Source of the DNA: an uncultured Mollicutes bacterium
GTDB taxonomy: Bacteria; Bacillota_I; Bacilli_A; RFN20; CAG-826
Direction of reading: 5' to 3'
Assembly: GCA_900545015.1 (NCBI GenBank)
Contig: UQXJ01000029.1
Location: 1 to 16,930 of the forward strand
Length of the DNA: 16,930 nt
The position numbers and the translations under genes are program-made. Positions 14,991 to 16,930 of the stretch are shown here, one piece after another. The notes beneath the pieces were generated by a model. That model ran no database searches. It was not told the origin of the DNA and worked only from the letters and a program-made list of their open reading frames with translations. The stretch's first letter is position 1; each line of letters opens with the position of its first letter.

Positions 14991-16295
14991 TTATTTAATG
15001 AGAGAAGTAATTGTTCCTCTACCTATAGTTTGTGCTGATTGTCTTACTGCAACTTCCATATTTACTTCAAGAGGAACAGTTTCATTAAGCTCAACGCTTA
15101 CTTCAAGTGTAGTTCCTGGCATCATCATGTCAGTTCCTTCTGGTAAAGTTATTGTACCTATTACGTTTCTAACGTAACTTGTTGATTCTCCATTGACAAT
15201 TTTATATAAAGCGAATGTAGGTTTATAGTTTGACAACATAGGAGTATGTTTTCCACCTTCATCTTTTGTTAATAAATAAAATGACATCTTAAATTTCTTA
15301 TAACTTTCTACCGTTTCATGTGTATATAAAACGGAACCACGAATTACTTCTTCTTTTTTAACACCACTAATCATTAAAGTAATTTTGCCAGTTGATGCTG
15401 ATTCAACATCTTTATTATTAATACTAATTCTTACAATAGTTACTTCTTTATTCGCATCAGATAGCATTAATTTGTCGCCGACTTTGACACTTCCTCTACT
15501 GATAGTTCCATCAACAATTACCTTATCTGGATAAGAAGCGATTGTAAATATATCAGTCACAGCCATAAAGAAACGATTAAGCATAGGAATAGTTTCATCT
15601 TTTTTGTAACCACAAACTGAACATGTATATGTTTTTAATCCACTTTTATTATCTGTAGCAGGTTTTGTGACTTCTCCTTCGTTCCAAGTGTGCTTTGCTA
15701 CTTCACTTCTTTGATCCTTATGTTCACATGTTGCTGCGTGCCAGTGTTCTTCTTCATTTGAAGTCCATGATTTTGAATAAGTATGACTATGTACTAATTG
15801 AGGAATATCTTCTGTTTTTGTAAATTTACAAACAGTACATGTAAAAGTTTTTATACCAGTTTCTTTTTCACTTGGTTCTTTTGTAACTTTTCCTGAATCC
15901 CAAGTATGAGCAGCTTTATCTTTTGTTAAATCTTTATGTTCGCATGTTGCTGCATGCCAGTGATTAGTTGCATCTTTACTCCAATTATTTGAGTAAGTAT
16001 GAACATGTTCTAGTACAGGTATACTTTCAGTTTTTGTAAATTTACAAACAGTACATGTAAAAGTTTTTATGCCAGTTTCTTTTTCGGTTGCTTCTTTAGT
16101 AATTTTTCCTGAATCCCAAGTATGAGCAGCTAAATCTGACTTTTCATCAGTATGTTCACATGTTGCTGCGTGCCAGTGATTAGTAGTATCTTTACTCCAA
16201 TCTTCAGCAAAAGTATGTTCGTGCGCTTTGCAAGATGTAATGCCTAAAAACATCGATCCAATTAACATTGTTGTGGTTAGTAATTTATTTTTCAT
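14991..16295 (-). CDS. Secreted lipoprotein: three His/Cys-rich repeats fused to EF-Tu domains II-III
   Basis: A 434-residue surface protein. A basic, hydrophobic signal ends in the lipobox ITSC with lipidated Cys 22. Three repeats of about 70 residues follow (25-94, 97-167, 169-238), each with HWHAATCEH, an AHTW/KHTW segment and a CxVC pair; the Cys/His pattern suggests metal binding. From residue 239 the sequence follows elongation factor Tu domains II and III: TDIFTI, SRGSVKVGDK, SGVKKEEVIRGSVL, YLLTKDEGGKHTP (340-352), GTITLPEGTDMMMPG (380-394) and TIGRGTI (423-429). An insertion of about ten residues follows YKPTFALY. The GTPase domain is absent (no P-loop or NKxD), so it cannot act as a translation factor. 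The role may be surface adhesion or mimicry; function is unknown. AAGGAG lies about 12 nt before the ATG. Confidence 0.88.
   Translation of the reverse strand: MKNKLLTTTMLIGSMFLGITSCKAHEHTFAEDWSKDTTNHWHAATCEHTDEKSDLAAHTWDSGKITKEATEKETGIKTFTCTVCKFTKTESIPVLEHVHTYSNNWSKDATNHWHAATCEHKDLTKDKAAHTWDSGKVTKEPSEKETGIKTFTCTVCKFTKTEDIPQLVHSHTYSKSWTSNEEEHWHAATCEHKDQRSEVAKHTWNEGEVTKPATDNKSGLKTYTCSVCGYKKDETIPMLNRFFMAVTDIFTIASYPDKVIVDGTISRGSVKVGDKLMLSDANKEVTIVRISINNKDVESASTGKITLMISGVKKEEVIRGSVLYTHETVESYKKFKMSFYLLTKDEGGKHTPMLSNYKPTFALYKIVNGESTSYVRNVIGTITLPEGTDMMMPGTTLEVSVELNETVPLEVNMEVAVRQSAQTIGRGTITSLIK
15582..15791 (-). repeat. Repeat unit 3 of the lipoprotein (residues 169-238)
   Basis: The most diverged of the three copies; it keeps EEHWHAATCEHKD, KHTWNEG and CSVCGYKK. 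It directly precedes the EF-Tu-like part. Confidence 0.85.
15795..16007 (-). repeat. Repeat unit 2 of the lipoprotein (residues 97-167)
   Basis: Contains NHWHAATCEHKD, AHTWDSG and CTVCKFTK. A 41-nt tract (15814-15854) is identical to 16030-16070 in unit 1, exactly 216 nt (72 codons) away. Confidence 0.88.
16014..16223 (-). repeat. Repeat unit 1 of the lipoprotein (residues 25-94)
   Basis: Contains NHWHAATCEHTD, AHTWDSG and CTVCKFTK, beginning three residues after the lipidated Cys. It is nearly identical to unit 2, which points to a recent tandem duplication. Confidence 0.88.
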
Positions 16296-16422
16296 ATTTT
16301 ATTTTTTCTCCTTTAAAAATTTATCTATTTAAGTTAACTGTGTTAAATTCTTTTGTACTTTACGTATCAAAATGAAATTTAATGTAATTAATTTTTAATA
16401 TTTGTTTCGTTTATTCCTCCTT

Positions 16423-16806
16423 TTATAATGAATCAATCACATCGGCTAAATAATCGCTTGTCACCGACTCATAAAAGAATGCATCAATCTTTTTTTCTTC
16501 TTTTGCACATTTAATTTTATATGCGTCATCTTTATTAGAAACATTGTCACATAATAAAGCTATTTTTAATTCTGGATTTACAAATTTTGCTTTTTCTACT
16601 GTTTTCATTCTATTTTCAAAGTTTGAATCATCAGCTCTTGTAACATCCATAATTAAGCAGCTTGCCATCAAAGCATCTACTAAATCTAAGATTGTTTCTG
16701 AATTATGAGCAAAAGTTTTTTGAGCATAAATTCCTCGCTTTTTTAAAGCATCAAGTACTGCTTCTGAAACAAGCCTATTTTTAATAGCTAGTACAACCCT
16801 TTTCAA
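16423..16806 (-). CDS. Small stand-alone receiver-like protein, probably degenerate
   Basis: A 127-residue protein whose predicted strands and helices alternate as in a CheY-like receiver: RVVLAI, a helix, IYAQKTF, a helix, CLIMDVT with Asp 54, a helix, LKIALLCDN, a helix, IDAFFYES, then the final helix LADVIDSL. Asp 54 sits where the phospho-acceptor would be. The acidic pair after strand 1 is replaced by Lys 9/Asn 10, and the conserved Ser/Thr and Lys of strands 4 and 5 are missing, so phosphorylation is doubtful. The start is TTG: AGGAGG (16815-16820) lies exactly 8 nt upstream, while an ATG 4 nt earlier is out of frame. It precedes the EF-Tu-like lipoprotein gene by 127 nt. The assignment rests on fold pattern only. 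Confidence 0.6.
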   Translation of the reverse strand: MKRVVLAIKNRLVSEAVLDALKKRGIYAQKTFAHNSETILDLVDALMASCLIMDVTRADDSNFENRMKTVEKAKFVNPELKIALLCDNVSNKDDAYKIKCAKEEKKIDAFFYESVTSDYLADVIDSL

Positions 16807-16885
16807 ACATTAAGCCTCCTAATTATTAAAGACAAAAAAATCTTTAGGTGCATTTATTTTAATTATTTATATAGATAGAACAAAA

Positions 16886-16912
16886 GTAATTAAATCTATA
16901 AAATTTAATTAC
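16886..16912 (-). terminator. Possible terminator of a gene beyond the right edge
   Basis: GTAATTAAAT and ATTTAATTAC form a perfect 10-bp inverted repeat around 7 nt. On the minus strand it is followed by TTTTGTT. The stem is entirely weak except for its outer pair, so termination is only possible. Confidence 0.35.
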
Positions 16913-16930
16913 CCCATCTTGGCAAATGCC

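Noticed and set aside
16411..16418. Strong AAAGGAGG-like sequence on the minus strand just after the receiver-like gene
   Set aside because: No usable start codon follows within range, and the lipoprotein start is over 100 nt away with its own AAGGAG.
1..16930. Mycoplasma-type recoding of TGA to Trp
   Set aside because: No gene stops at TGA, but every protein reads full length with standard stops and no in-frame TGA is needed, so recoding cannot be claimed.

Overview
The window is AT-rich DNA carrying 13 protein genes, all on the minus strand. Shine-Dalgarno sites are strong, intrinsic terminators are short hairpins followed by T-runs, and there are two CcpA-type cre sites. This points to a low-GC Bacillota, most likely an anaerobic, gut-type Bacilli/Erysipelotrichia relative. 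The lineage is inferred from style (LytTR/GHKL sensors, His/Cys-rich 'HWHAATCEH' surface repeats, GH3 beta-glucosidase, oleate hydratase). The 13 stop codons are 10 TAA, 3 TAG and no TGA; the standard code reads every gene through. No tRNA, rRNA, CRISPR or insertion sequence was seen.

Region A (1-6500, transcribed right to left) is one compact operon: TetR regulator, GlpA-like FAD dehydrogenase with a BFD-type iron-sulfur domain, GlpB-like FAD/NAD oxidoreductase, small Cys-rich DUF1667 protein, alkyl-DHAP-synthase (AGPS)-like flavoprotein, and a diacylglycerol-kinase-family lipid kinase that lacks its usual C-terminal end. The gaps are 2, 3, -1, 15 and 18 nt. A perfect 12-bp palindrome and a perfect cre site lie at the front. 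The gene set suggests glycerol-3-phosphate/DHAP chemistry linked to glycerolipid, possibly ether-lipid, metabolism.

Region B (6434-6933) is a 500-nt AT-rich gap with the operon promoter at its left end, an orphan eight-codon ORF with an ideal ribosome binding site, and the terminator of the next gene. Region C (6934-9530) holds oleate hydratase and, upstream of it, a DhaS-type TetR regulator; a terminator and repeated TTTTGTATA-type half-sites lie between them. Region D (9537-11650) is an overlapping LytTR response regulator and AgrC-like histidine kinase pair with no peptide or processing gene nearby. Region E (11665-14800) is a membrane-anchored GH3 beta-glucosidase with swapped domain order, behind the same 14-bp cre sequence as region A.

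Region F (14906-16930) holds the most unusual gene. It encodes a secreted lipoprotein with three 72-residue His/Cys-rich repeats joined to domains II and III of elongation factor Tu, without the GTPase domain. A small degenerate receiver-like protein starting at TTG lies upstream of it.

Functionally, regions A and C both concern lipids (glycerol-phosphate redox, lipid phosphorylation, unsaturated fatty acid hydration). Regions A and E are probably both under carbon catabolite control. Region F looks like a surface-protein module.
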